Position numbers and translations under genes: made by a program
Shown: one piece after another, positions 1 through 7,025 of the stretch
Position numbering within the stretch: position 1 is the stretch's first letter
Layout: each line of letters starts with the position of its first letter
The notes under the pieces: model-generated
What the model saw: only the letters and a program-made list of their open reading frames with translations
Told to the model about the DNA's origin: nothing
Databases searched by the model: none
Source of the DNA: DATBGO01 sp050011895
GTDB taxonomy: Bacteria; Actinomycetota; Actinomycetes; Streptosporangiales; Streptosporangiaceae
Assembly (NCBI GenBank): GCA_050011895.1
Contig: JBEKIF010000083.1
Span: 1 to 14,542 of the forward strand
Direction: 5' to 3'
Length of the DNA: 14,542 nt

Positions 1-146
1 ACGCTGGCGTCGAAGGCGACGCCTCGCAACGGGTTCGGCGGGGCGAGCGCCGTGTGGCCGGCGCTCTCGAGCTCGCGGATCACTCCCGCGAACCCGGATG
101 CGTCGGCGAAGGCGCCGTGGACGAGGACGACGGTGAGACCAGGCAT
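1..146 (-). CDS. alpha/beta fold hydrolase, N-terminal part
   Basis: The first 48 codons of a minus-strand gene that leaves the window at its left edge. The protein starts MPGLTVVLVHGAFADAS, the typical first beta strand and oxyanion-hole loop (HGAFADAS) of the alpha/beta hydrolase superfamily, followed by a helix (GFAGVIRELESAGH) and the second strand (TALAPPNP). The ATG at 146 is preceded by GAGGAG about 7 bases upstream, which fixes the start. The catalytic Ser/Asp/His lie outside the window, so the substrate (ester, amide or other) cannot be told. Proteins of this subgroup are often cytoplasmic esterase-like enzymes of 230-260 residues. The fold is fairly certain, the reaction is not. Confidence 0.85.
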   Translation of the reverse strand, partial: MPGLTVVLVHGAFADASGFAGVIRELESAGHTALAPPNPLRGVAFDAS

Positions 147-835
147 GGGGTTCTCCTCGCGGTTGGAGAGGCGGCCTCAACGACGTTACGTCACCGGACC
201 CGAGCGAGTCGGCCCAGGGGTGCGCCGCCCGGCGCGTAACCGGTTGTTCTGTGCCGCTCAACCGCCATGCGACCACCACCTGCAAGCGGTACCGAGTCGG
301 CAGGGAGGCCGCCCCAGGATTGGGTCAAGCGCTTGGCCCGACACCTCCGACGAGATTACCGATAGCGAATGTGCATGCTGATCAGCGCATCGCGGACGCT
401 GACCGCGCGCCGGGGCCACCGGCGCATCCAGGTGAACTCCTCGAACTCGGGTTCGGTATCGGCGTGTCGTAGCAGGCGACTGGCCTGATGTTTTCCCGGC
501 TTCGGCCAGGGCAGCGAGACGGGAAGAGCATTGAGCCGCTGACAAGAGGGCCGCCATGTTCGCGCGAATTCCCGCTCTGTCGTTGGCAAACGGTCATCTG
601 CGGCCCGGCCCACCGCCTCGGAGCGGACCGGTAGCGCGGGACACGCGGGGCACGGCCGCGGGACTATTCCCCCCGGCCGCAGAAGAGACCTGTTTCTGCG
701 CAAAGAATGCGATAAGCCGACGCCCCCTCGGCATGAAGTCCGGGAAGCTGGGCAGTCTGCAGGCAGTTGCTGCCCGGTCCCCGCAGGTAACTGCACGGCA
801 TTGCCACAAGCGAAGAAGCCGAGGATGGGGGCCTG
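147..835. other. long non-coding or degenerate stretch
   Basis: About 690 bases between the divergent hydrolase and MarR genes without a convincing gene. The open frames here are short, overlap each other and resemble no family I know. The only part with coding-like composition is on the minus strand at about 356-540, ending in TAA at 356: its codons end mostly in G or C and it reads ...TEPEFEEFTWMRRWPRR... to the stop. It has no recognisable start or domain and may be the 3' end of a decayed gene. Promoters for both flanking genes must lie here, but no clear -35/-10 pair was found. Confidence 0.4.
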
Positions 836-1384
836 ATGAGCAGCGACCTTGCGCCGGGTGACAGCGGCGGCCGACTGGACATGGCTCCGTTGGAGGCCGG
901 ATTTGCGATCCTACGCACGGCATGCGATCGGGCGGTGGATGAACTCGGCTGCGCTGTCCCGGGTGCCCAGCAACACGCCTTGCTGATTATCGATGATGCC
1001 GACGGGAGCCTGGATCTGCGCATCCTCGCCGCAGAGCTGGCTGCCTCACCGTCCGCCATCGGCCGGTTGTGCGACCGCATGGAGGCTGCTGGCCTGCTAA
1101 CGACGGGGCGCGCTTCCGCAAGCCGGGCCAAACCGTGCTACGCGCTCACCGGCTCCGGCAGACGGCTGGCCAGATGGATACGACACCGGCAGCGCATGGC
1201 GCTGAGCAGGGTCCTGGACTGCCTGGCCCCGGAGGCCCGCGATGCGCTGGTTCACGGGCTGACTGAACTTGCCGCAGTTACCGAGGGATCGCCCCGATTT
1301 CCAGAGACGACCCCCCCGAATCTGGGCATCTTCCCCGGCCATAGGCATCAGGATGCACCTGACGTGCTGGGCGCTCATGGCTAG
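836..1384 (+). CDS. MarR-type winged helix-turn-helix regulator
   Basis: A 182-residue protein with MarR-family layout. An N-terminal helix (about 17-40) is followed by the helix AQQHALLIIDDADGSLDLRI, a helix-turn-helix at about 60-90 (LAAELAASPSAIGRLCDRME then AAGLLTTGR), a wing (about 90-107, ASASRAKPCYALTGSG) and C-terminal dimerisation helices (RRLARWIRHRQRMALSRVL). MarR proteins are cytoplasmic dimers that usually repress nearby genes and release DNA on binding a small ligand or on oxidation. The last 30 residues are proline-rich and outside the fold. ATG at 836 follows a weak purine-rich stretch (GAGGATGGGGG). The gene stands alone: the hydrolase is divergent and the next gene convergent, so its target is unknown. 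Family call is firm; ligand unknown. Confidence 0.8.
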   Translation: MSSDLAPGDSGGRLDMAPLEAGFAILRTACDRAVDELGCAVPGAQQHALLIIDDADGSLDLRILAAELAASPSAIGRLCDRMEAAGLLTTGRASASRAKPCYALTGSGRRLARWIRHRQRMALSRVLDCLAPEARDALVHGLTELAAVTEGSPRFPETTPPNLGIFPGHRHQDAPDVLGAHG

Positions 1385-1964
1385 CTAGCTGCCCGGACGA
1401 CGGAAGATCATCCCGTCCATACCTCGACTGCAAGACGTTATGGATGTCGGTTTGGATCTGACGGGATCGCCCTCAAATGTTGTGCGGATCTGGGTGTTCT
1501 GCGCGGGGGCCCGCGGCAGCATGGGCCGGGTTCGAGGGAGGGCAGGTGGGTGATTGCCCGGCCGGCAGGTGCTTGGCTACAGCGCTGTGAATCTTCGCCT
1601 GGGCCAGCGGCTGTCGGGCCCCCAGTGAGCCCGGAGCGGTGGAAGATCAGCTAGCTCGGGGTTCCTGGCGGAGGTGACTCGCCATCGTCGCCGTCCCGCC
1701 GGCACCGGTCGGGAATGTCACCCCACCCCAGTACGGCAGCGGCTGCTTGCGAGCCCGATCTTCAGGGTGCATCAGCGAAGCTCATTCCGGGCCGCGGGTC
1801 GTCGCGCCGGGCCAGTTCCGCCGACGCGGACATGCAGGCGATGATGGCCGCCGGCACTGAGCATTCCGGCCCGCCGGGAGACGCCTGCTCCGTGCCCTGG
1901 CTATGACCTGTGCTCACATCCGGGGCTAGGTATCTTCATCCCTGCATGCATGCATCCGTCCGGC
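1385..1964. other. convergent intergenic stretch, no gene supported
   Basis: About 580 bases between the convergent MarR and winged-helix genes. Only very short frames occur, including one of 63 codons at 1715-1906 with no ribosome binding site and no family resemblance. Visible structure is limited to CTAGCTAGCT just after the MarR stop, the GC-rich run GCGGGGGCCCGC near 1503, and a GCATGCATGCAT run near 1943. No RNA gene or mobile element was recognised. Confidence 0.4.
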
Positions 1965-2396
1965 CTAATGGGCAGCAGCGTTGCGGCCATCCAGATGACT
2001 CGTTCGGCCTTCCCCTGACCCGGCCGGATCACCCGCCGGAGTGCCCTCGGCGGCCGGTGACCTGGTGCCGGGATCTGCCCGTCCGGGTGCGTCGGCGTCA
2101 CCCATCGCGGAGAGCAGGTCGAGGAGCGGGCCCACTCGGAGTCCTTTCTGGGCACTGTGGCGGAACTGGCTATCTGGGTTCACGGTGTAGCGGGTGCGCC
2201 GCCCGGTCCGGGTGCGGGTCAGGTAGCCCGCGGCTTCCAGGTCGGCCACGATGGCCTGCACGGTGCGTTCGGTGAGGCCGACGGCGGAACTGATGTCGCG
2301 GATCCGGGCTCGGGGATTGCCGGCGATCTCCACGAGCACGCGCCCGTGCCCGGTCAGCAGCGTCCAGCTGCCGCCCCGCTGGTCAGGAGGCTCCAT
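1965..2396 (-). CDS. winged-helix DNA-binding regulator, leaderless
   Basis: A 143-residue regulator. Residues 10-75 form a winged helix: WTLLTGHGRVLVEIAGNP, then RIRDISSAVGLTERTVQAIV (helix-turn-helix with recognition helix), ADLEAAGYLTRTRTGRRTRY (wing) and TVNPD. This matches a small actinobacterial group annotated as MarR- or ArsR-like. Residues 76-98 (RHSAQKGLRVGPLLDLL) are also usual in that group. The last 45 residues are low-complexity, rich in Gly, Ala and Pro. ATG at 2396 is preferred over the GTG at 2429 because a perfect TATAAT box lies at 2403-2408 on the same strand, putting transcription start on this ATG. A repeat array upstream suggests that it regulates itself and the divergent STAS gene. 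The partner ligand is unknown. Confidence 0.8.
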   Translation of the reverse strand: MEPPDQRGGSWTLLTGHGRVLVEIAGNPRARIRDISSAVGLTERTVQAIVADLEAAGYLTRTRTGRRTRYTVNPDSQFRHSAQKGLRVGPLLDLLSAMGDADAPGRADPGTRSPAAEGTPAGDPAGSGEGRTSHLDGRNAAAH

Positions 2397-2402
2397 GCCC
2401 AG

Positions 2403-2408
2403 ATTATA
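2403..2408 (-). promoter_or_regulatory. -10 box of the leaderless winged-helix gene
   Basis: Perfect consensus TATAAT on the minus strand. It ends 7 bases before the A of the ATG at 2396, the geometry of a leaderless actinobacterial transcript. No clear -35 is seen. The -35 zone (about 2426-2431) falls inside the repeat array, as expected for a repressed promoter. Confidence 0.65.
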
Positions 2409-2409
2409 A

Positions 2410-2463
2410 CCTCGCGAGAGAATCCTCACGAGAGAATGAACACGAGATTTTTCTCATGTTCAT
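2410..2463. promoter_or_regulatory. operator-like repeat array between divergent genes
   Basis: Two adjacent 14-base copies, CCTCGCGAGAGAAT (2410-2423) and CCTCACGAGAGAAT (2424-2437), differ at one base. They run into an inverted repeat at 2436-2463 with arms ATGAACACGAGA and TCTCATGTTCAT, 4 bases apart and 11 of 12 paired. The core CGAGA begins at 2415, 2429 and 2443, an exact 14-base step. The array covers the -35 zone of the minus-strand promoter and ends just before the plus-strand TTGACA. That it binds the adjacent winged-helix protein is inference. Confidence 0.65.
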
Positions 2464-2464
2464 A

Positions 2465-2494
2465 TTGACAGGCCTCCGTCCGGGAGCCGATCCT
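2465..2494 (+). promoter_or_regulatory. putative promoter of the STAS gene
   Basis: TTGACA at 2465-2470 is a perfect -35 box. GATCCT at 2489-2494, 18 bases further, is a fair -10. Transcription would start near 2501 and give a leader of about 35 bases before the ATG at 2537. The inverted repeat ends 1 base before the -35. Confidence 0.45.
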
Positions 2495-2536
2495 TGTGGT
2501 GCCACCGACTGGGCCACTCCTGAAAGGGGGATGGCG

Positions 2537-3136
2537 ATGACCGGGATCCCTGACGGGAAGCCTCGTGCCCCAGCCCCGGAGGTATGGCCCGCAGCTCAGC
2601 CAGCCACGGCGACGCTAGCAATGCCCCAGCACCGGCAGCGCCCGGCGGCGGTCACGCGGCCCGGCGAGATCGATATCACCAATGACGGCCAGGTCCACGA
2701 CACGCTGGCCCGGGCCCAGGCGCTAGTTAATGTGCGAAACCCAGAGCTGGGGATATGGCACAGCCACGGGGCGCTGCGAACAGCGGTGATGCGTGACCCG
2801 CCAGGCCTGGCCCTGGGTGGCGACATTGACGAGGAAACATATCCCGCCCTGGTAGAGGCGCTGAACCACATTCCCCCGGACAATGCCAGTCTCCATTTCG
2901 ACCTGTCCGCCGTGACATTCTGTGACCTGGCCGGGCTGCGCGCCATCGTCCGGCTGGCCGACACCAGCACGCCTGTAATACTGCATGGAGTCCCCGGGCC
3001 GCTGCGCACGGTGATGAAAATCCTGGGTTGGGATCAGGAGCCCGGACTCGTGATCAGCGAGCGTGAACACGGCACGCCTGTTCGGGGCAGCGTCTGGGCC
3101 GACCCGCCCGCCGTGCGGCGCGCCCATCTGCGCTAG
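2537..3136 (+). CDS. STAS-domain protein (anti-sigma antagonist-like)
   Basis: A 199-residue protein. Residues 88-175 form a STAS domain: LALGGDIDEETYPALVEAL, then SLHFDLSAVTFCDLAGLRAI and a last strand and helix (TPVILHGVPGPLRTVMKILG). Residues 42-63 (RPGEIDITNDGQVHDTLARA) read like the start of another STAS domain that stops after its first strand and helix. STAS proteins usually bind anti-sigma kinases in the cytoplasm and free a sigma factor. Here the loop that carries the phosphorylated serine in SpoIIAA-type proteins (DSSG) is D-L-A-G (130-133), so this control is probably absent. GAAAGGGGG at 2522-2530 favours ATG 2537; ATG 2531 and 2456 are also in frame, but 2456 lies inside the palindrome. 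It is divergent from the winged-helix gene. Partner unknown. Confidence 0.75.
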   Translation: MTGIPDGKPRAPAPEVWPAAQPATATLAMPQHRQRPAAVTRPGEIDITNDGQVHDTLARAQALVNVRNPELGIWHSHGALRTAVMRDPPGLALGGDIDEETYPALVEALNHIPPDNASLHFDLSAVTFCDLAGLRAIVRLADTSTPVILHGVPGPLRTVMKILGWDQEPGLVISEREHGTPVRGSVWADPPAVRRAHLR

Positions 3137-3585
3137 GCGCGGAGAAGACGGACCGGCGGGCATAAGCGCAGATCGGGGCGCGGTGGGCTCATTTAGGTCT
3201 GGACTGCGGCGCGGCGGCACGCTTTGGACTCCTGATCATCGCGCCACGCCCGTCCGCTGCATATCTCGTTCCGGCAGGCCTGGCACGCTCAGCACGCCAT
3301 TCCTGGCCACGCACAGTAGTCACACGATAGCACGATCCCGGCTAAGTTCGAAGAGCCGTTTATCTTTCGAGCGGCCCCTTCTGATGGTGCGCGGCGCGGG
3401 CGCAGCGGTCCGACGGCACGCCGCCTCCCGCGCCGCCACCGCGTCCCGCGCCGCCACACGGTGGACGTCGCAGACGGGCACGGGTCGGCTCAAGCCGCCC
3501 GCGTCCCGCGCCGCCACCGGGCACCGCCCCCAAGCGGGCCTCTCCCAATCGCGCGCGAGGCGGCACTAAGAGAAGGAGCCATCCC
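3137..3585. other. non-coding stretch with GC-rich repeats
   Basis: No supported gene. An open frame overlapping the STAS gene end (3063-3569) is judged a shadow, because its composition is repetitive and it lacks a start signal of its own. The stretch holds the 18-base repeats listed separately. TATCTT at 3361-3366 is a possible -10 for the small membrane peptide downstream, but it has no good -35. Confidence 0.4.
3422..3517. repeat. three copies of an 18-base GC-rich repeat
   Basis: CGCCTCCCGCGCCGCCAC (3422-3439) is followed directly by CGCGTCCCGCGCCGCCAC (3440-3457), and an identical copy of the second lies at 3500-3517. The first differs from the others at one base. The period is a multiple of three, but no supported reading frame covers all copies. 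Confidence 0.7.
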
Positions 3586-3654
3586 ATGTATCGGTATTGG
3601 AACCTGGTGATCATTCTCATCATCATTCTCCTCATCTTCTTCCTGAGGCGATAA
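3586..3654 (+). CDS. 22-residue hydrophobic membrane peptide
   Basis: ATG at 3586 is preceded by AGAAGGAG (3571-3578), 7 bases away and the best ribosome binding site in this part of the window. The peptide is a short polar start (MYRYWN), one 14-residue helix of Ile, Leu, Val and Phe (7-20) and two arginines at the end, then TAA. This is the make-up of a single-pass small membrane protein with a positively charged end. The gene is also richer in A and T than its surroundings because of the ATC, ATT and TTC codons. I do not recognise a family with certainty; small hydrophobic proteins of this type occur in actinomycetes. A role as a stress-linked membrane peptide or partner of a larger membrane protein is possible but not shown. 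Confidence 0.55.
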   Translation: MYRYWNLVIILIIILLIFFLRR

Positions 3655-3725
3655 CCCGGGCCGCTCTTCCGTCGTGGTGAGCGGATCCGGCCTTCGGCAG
3701 ATCAGATCAAGAACGCTGCTTAACG

Positions 3726-4017
3726 GGCCGTTGGCCAGAACCGCCACGCTCCGGGAAGCCGGGCAACGGTTTTGCCGTTCGGGGGTGATCGCGGAAGAAC
3801 CGATCTCCTTGGGGAACCGGATCGGCGTGCCGGGCTTATCGGTGGCGGTGTTGACCGGGGTCACCGTGCCCGGTCCGGACGGCCCGAAGCCGCAGCCGCC
3901 GGCGCTGGTGAGGACGTACGCGGTCTTCCCGTTCGGGGTGAACACCATGCTGACCGGATAGTTCGTTACCTTGATCGCATTGCCGGGCTTCTTGGTGGCG
4001 GTGTTGATCGGGGTCAC
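3726..4017 (-). pseudogene. fragment of a YVTN-type beta-propeller protein
   Basis: The minus strand reads two consecutive repeats of the kind seen in YncE/YVTN beta-propellers: VTPINTATKKPGNAIKVTNY, PVSMVFTPNGKTAYVLTSAG, then GTVTPVNTATDKPGTPIRFP and SSAITPE. After ITP the frame breaks: the genome has CCCGAACGGCAAAACC where the pattern predicts the codons for P-D-G-K-T, so one extra base near 3778 shifts the frame. Nothing recognisable follows. Upstream of 4017 no signal peptide or further propeller blade is found before a stop near 4075. Intact relatives have six or seven such repeats and are usually exported or cell-surface proteins. This is therefore a two-repeat remnant, not a working gene. 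Confidence 0.7.
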
Positions 4018-4186
4018 GGGACGCTCCGGCGCCGGGGCAGGCGCCGACGATGGACGGTTTTGTCACCGATTACATCAGCACGCTGACCGCACCGCCACAC
4101 CTCCCTGATCGCCACGCTGCGCGAGCAGTGGGGTCTGGGAGAGACTGATGCGTCTCAGCAGAGGTCTTGGCCTTCTACCGTGACTA

Positions 4187-4378
4187 GTGCGCGGCGTCAG
4201 AGTCAGTGCTCGCCACCACTCGACTTTCGGCGCGCCACGCGGTACCCACGGGCAATACGAGCCGCCGAACGTTCGCTGGGTCGTACTCCACATGATCGAA
4301 GAGACGGCGCGACATGCCGGGCACTTGGACCTTGCGAGGGAGCTCCTCGACGGCGAGGTCCGGCTGGATGGCCGCTGA
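4187..4378 (+). pseudogene. 3' remnant of a DinB/DUF664 family gene
   Basis: The frame ends at TGA 4376-4378 and reads PPNVRWVVLHMIEETARHAG followed by HLDLARELLDGEVRL. This is the last helix pair of DinB-like (DUF664, mycothiol-dependent transferase type) proteins, including the HMIEETARHAGH segment that supplies a metal-binding histidine. Intact members have about 160-190 residues; only about 50 C-terminal ones remain. The sequence before residue 15 does not fit the family and a stop lies at 4181-4183, so the first two thirds are lost. DinB and VOC genes are often neighbours in actinomycetes, so this and the next gene may once have been an operon. Confidence 0.65.
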
Positions 4379-4661
4379 TGTGACGGGTCGATTCCGCTGG
4401 TCGAGTGCTTCGGACGACGCCGCGGCTTTCGGGCCCTCTTCGCCCGCAGCGCGGTCCCGGGCACCAGAGCGGAGTCACAGATCGATTCCTGGCACCCGCG
4501 TATCGTAGCGCCGCGCTGGCGCAGCGGCCGACGACACACGGTGAGCGCCGTCGCCCGTACCCTGGACGAGCGGGTCAGCCACGCCTCGAGCCGGTGGCGA
4601 TGAGATCTCGAGGCCACTGCCGTCTACATAGCAAAGACGCCCATCTGTTGGAGGAGTAGCG

Positions 4662-5438
4662 ATGACGAACCGCCCGGCCGCCCCGCGCGGGGCTCCCTGC
4701 TGGATTGACCTGTGGACCTCAGACATCGAGGGGAGCCGCCGCTTCTATGCCGAGCTGTTCGGCTGGCAAGCAGGAGAGCCGAGCCCTGATCACGGCGGCT
4801 ACTTCATGTTCACCCGCGCCGGAGTGCCGGTAGCGGGGGCGATGGGCGACATGGGCGAGACGCGCGCCAACAACACGTGGAAGCCCTTCTTCGCGACCGA
4901 CGACATCGAGCGCACCCTCAAGCTCGCCGCAGCGCACGGTGCCACGGTAGATTTCCCGGCCATGGCGATCGACGATCTCGGCAGTCAGGCGGTGATCTCA
5001 GACCCGGCAGGCGCCGTAACTGGCATCTGGCAGCCCGGAAGCTTTGCTGGCTTCACCGCGGTCCACGAGCACGGCACCCCGAGCTTCATCGCCATCGACG
5101 TCCACGACTACCAGGGGGAGGTCGCCTTCTATCGCCAGGTGTTCGGCTGGGATCCACTCGAGGAGGAGGCCGACGGTCATCACTATGCCGGCTACATGGA
5201 CCCGGACAACAACCGACCAATCGCCGGGATCGGCGATGAAGTGGACTCGCTGGCGTCCGGAGAATCGCCCCACTGGTCTGTGTTCTTTCAGAGCAACGAT
5301 GTCGACGCCTCAGTTGCGAAACTCAGCGTGATTGGCGGCACGGTGCTCATCCCGGCTGCCGACCACGGCCTCGGGCGAGTCGCGCGAGTGGCCGACCCCT
5401 CCGGCGCGCCCTTTTGGCTCTTCCGGCCGCAGGGTTAG
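4662..5438 (+). CDS. two-domain VOC (glyoxalase-like) protein, CFP30B type
   Basis: A 258-residue protein of two tandem VOC domains, about 10-127 and 138-257. Each begins with the usual strand and helix: WIDLWTSDIEGSRRFYAELF GW in the first, FIAIDVHDYQGEVAFYRQVF GW in the second. Each ends in the strand D-P-x-G-A, with SDPAGAVTGIWQPG and ADPSGAPFWLFRP. Length and layout match the mycobacterial 27-kDa antigen CFP30B (Rv0577) group. VOC folds bind a metal or small molecule; members include glyoxalases, dioxygenases and drug-binding proteins, and the reaction here is unknown. The ATG follows GGAGGAG with ideal spacing (4650-4656). It is likely transcribed alone now that the DinB gene upstream is broken. 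Family call is firm. Confidence 0.9.
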   Translation: MTNRPAAPRGAPCWIDLWTSDIEGSRRFYAELFGWQAGEPSPDHGGYFMFTRAGVPVAGAMGDMGETRANNTWKPFFATDDIERTLKLAAAHGATVDFPAMAIDDLGSQAVISDPAGAVTGIWQPGSFAGFTAVHEHGTPSFIAIDVHDYQGEVAFYRQVFGWDPLEEEADGHHYAGYMDPDNNRPIAGIGDEVDSLASGESPHWSVFFQSNDVDASVAKLSVIGGTVLIPAADHGLGRVARVADPSGAPFWLFRPQG

Positions 5439-5602
5439 GACCGGGCGGGAAACCGGGGAAGCGGAGCCAACGACAAGTTCGCCCGCCGTAGGCCACGTAC
5501 TCCATAGCCAGCGGCCGGTTCCCTGAGACCCGCGATCGATGTCGGCAAACAGAACGCGCGCACAGAACATCGCCCTCAGCAGGCGGCGCCCGCACCCATA
5601 TC

Positions 5603-5649
5603 GGCGATGCGCGCGCCGCGGATGGCGATGCAGGATCACTGACCGTGAC
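5603..5649 (+). repeat. 47-base dispersed repeat, copy A
   Basis: Copy A matches 8561-8607 at 37 of 47 positions without gaps. The best blocks are GGCGATGCGCGC, CAGGATCACTGA and GTGAC. Both copies point the same way and flank the glycosyltransferase-HAAS-PadR block. Confidence 0.6.
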
Positions 5650-5666
5650 TGCCTCCCAAGGAGGCA
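5650..5666. terminator. hairpin, possible terminator
   Basis: TGCCTCC and GGAGGCA form a perfect 7-base stem around a 3-base loop, 210 bases past the VOC stop and 108 bases past the glycosyltransferase stop. There is no T-run. The position between convergent genes fits a two-way terminator, but this is inference. Confidence 0.3.
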
Positions 5667-5687
5667 TAGCGCCGGACCGCCGAATAC

Positions 5688-5703
5688 GTGCGGCTCTCCG
5701 CAC
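5688..5703. terminator. hairpin, possible terminator
   Basis: GTGCGG and CCGCAC form a perfect 6-base stem around CTCT, 72 bases past the end of the glycosyltransferase gene. No T-run follows on either strand. It may act with the hairpin at 5650. Confidence 0.3.
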
Positions 5704-5774
5704 TTGAGCACCGGCGCCGCTCACGGCGCAGATCGGCCAGTTCGGGGCGCTTGGGTGCTTGGGTGACGGGAGTT

Positions 5775-7025
5775 TCACCGCCGAAGGCGGGACACGGCTT
5801 CGATGACCGGTCCTGTGCCGTCTTCGCTGGCGAGACGGCCGGCCAGTGCCTGCGCCTGTGCCCGGTAGGACGGCCGGGTGGTCGCTTCCCGGATCGCGGC
5901 GGTCAGCGCCGCAGCGGACAGGCGCTTGTAGGGGACTGGTGGCGGCGCTGCGCCGAGCGCGGCCAGCCGGGCCGCCCAGAACGGCTGGTCGCCGATCTTC
6001 GGCACGCTCACCGTCGGGACCCCGGCGCGCAGGCCGGCCGCCGTGGTGCCCGCGCCCGCGTGATGAACGACGGCGGCCATCTGTGGGAACAGCCAGTCGT
6101 GCGGCACGTCGCTGATCAGTATCGAGTCGCCCGGCGCCGGGCTGGCCTGTGTCAGGCCCGCCTGTCCGGCTTGGATCACCAGCCGGACGCCTGCTTGCTG
6201 CCCGGCTGAGGCAACAATTTCGCTGAGGCGAGCAGGGTCGGCTGGCTTCATGCTGCCAAACCCGACGAACACCGGCGGCGGGCCGCCGGCCAGGAAATGC
6301 TTCAGGCCGACGGGCGGGTGCCAGGCTTGGGGGCGGGGTGGCCACCAGTAGCCGGTGACCTCAAGACCGTCCCGCCAGTCCGCCGGGCGCGAGACAATTG
6401 CCGGGCTGAAACCGTGGAAGGCCGGCCAGCGGGCGGTGGCTTGCTGCCCGAATACTGCCTGCCAGGTGCCCAGCCGGGGCAGCCCGAGCTCGGCCCGCAG
6501 TTCCTTCACCGGTCCGGCCAGGACGGGCGAGCCCAGCGCGACTAGCGCCTGGCCGGCGGCGCGGTTACCGAGCGGGCCGAGGGAACGTGCCGTCACGGTC
6601 GATGGCGGGAACTCGCGTGTCGGGTAGATCGGCTGCAGTCCCAGTCCCATGCTGGGCAGTCCCAGGCCTTCGGCGATGTGGTAGCCGCCGATGGCGCTGA
6701 CACCCTGGAGCAGCAAGACATCGGTGTCCTGCTGTGCCGCCGCGAGGATGCCGGCGTGCAGTTCCCGCATGTGGCCGGCGGTCAGCCGCAGGAGCCTGAC
6801 CGTACCCAGCGGTCCGGTGCTTCGGTGGTCCCATTGCGCGGCATCCAGCATGCGAGGGTCACCGGGAAGTGCCCGGAATCCGAGCCCGCTGTCCGTCACG
6901 AGCTCCGAAAACATCTCATACGCCGCGGCCGTCACGCGGTGGCCCGCCGCGGCCAGTGCCTGGCCCAGCCCGACGCACGGCGCGACATCGCCCCGCGATC
7001 CGACGGCCACGACCAGCACCCTCAT
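5775..7025 (-). CDS. GT1-family glycosyltransferase (UGT-like)
   Basis: A 416-residue protein with the GT-B layout of nucleotide-sugar glycosyltransferases. The N-terminal acceptor domain starts MRVLVVAVGSRGDVAPCVGL, the GSRGD start seen in sterol, macrolide and glycopeptide transferases. The C-terminal donor domain has PVFVGFGSM (251-259) and the nucleotide-sugar motif VVHHAGAGTTAAGLRAGVP (319-337), then VPKIGDQPFWAARL. These enzymes move a sugar from UDP- or dTDP-sugar to a small acceptor in the cytoplasm; sugar and acceptor cannot be read from sequence. ATG 7025 is chosen over an in-frame TTG at 7031 because GGAGG at 7033-7037 is 7 bases away. About 270 bases without a gene separate it from the HAAS gene, so it may have its own promoter. 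Family firm. Confidence 0.88.
   Translation of the reverse strand: MRVLVVAVGSRGDVAPCVGLGQALAAAGHRVTAAAYEMFSELVTDSGLGFRALPGDPRMLDAAQWDHRSTGPLGTVRLLRLTAGHMRELHAGILAAAQQDTDVLLLQGVSAIGGYHIAEGLGLPSMGLGLQPIYPTREFPPSTVTARSLGPLGNRAAGQALVALGSPVLAGPVKELRAELGLPRLGTWQAVFGQQATARWPAFHGFSPAIVSRPADWRDGLEVTGYWWPPRPQAWHPPVGLKHFLAGGPPPVFVGFGSMKPADPARLSEIVASAGQQAGVRLVIQAGQAGLTQASPAPGDSILISDVPHDWLFPQMAAVVHHAGAGTTAAGLRAGVPTVSVPKIGDQPFWAARLAALGAAPPPVPYKRLSAAALTAAIREATTRPSYRAQAQALAGRLASEDGTGPVIEAVSRLRR

Larger units (their letters stand above)
5439..5774. other. intergenic stretch between convergent genes
   Basis: No gene is supported between the convergent VOC and glycosyltransferase genes. The stretch contains one copy of a 47-base dispersed repeat and two hairpins. 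On the minus strand short segments such as AVTVSDPASPSAA and ELADLRRERRR faintly recall IS3-type OrfA transposases, but they lie in broken frames and are too short to claim. Confidence 0.4.

Noticed and set aside
3422..3517. Possible CRISPR array
   Set aside because: Two of the three 18-base units are directly adjacent with no spacer, and no cas gene is near.
3063..3569. 168-codon plus-strand frame over the STAS gene end and the 18-base repeats
   Set aside because: It overlaps the STAS gene in another frame, is Arg/Ser/Ala repetitive, and has no ribosome binding site.
4075..4617. 180-codon minus-strand open frame
   Set aside because: It is antisense to the DinB remnant, is rich in Arg and Ser, and has no recognisable motif.
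5640..5760. IS3-type OrfA transposase remnant on the minus strand
   Set aside because: Only short, frame-broken resemblances are seen; not enough to call an insertion sequence.
5347..6345. 332-codon minus-strand open frame
   Set aside because: It overlaps the GT1 glycosyltransferase in another frame, is extremely rich in Arg, Pro and Ala, and has no family motif; it is a GC-rich shadow.
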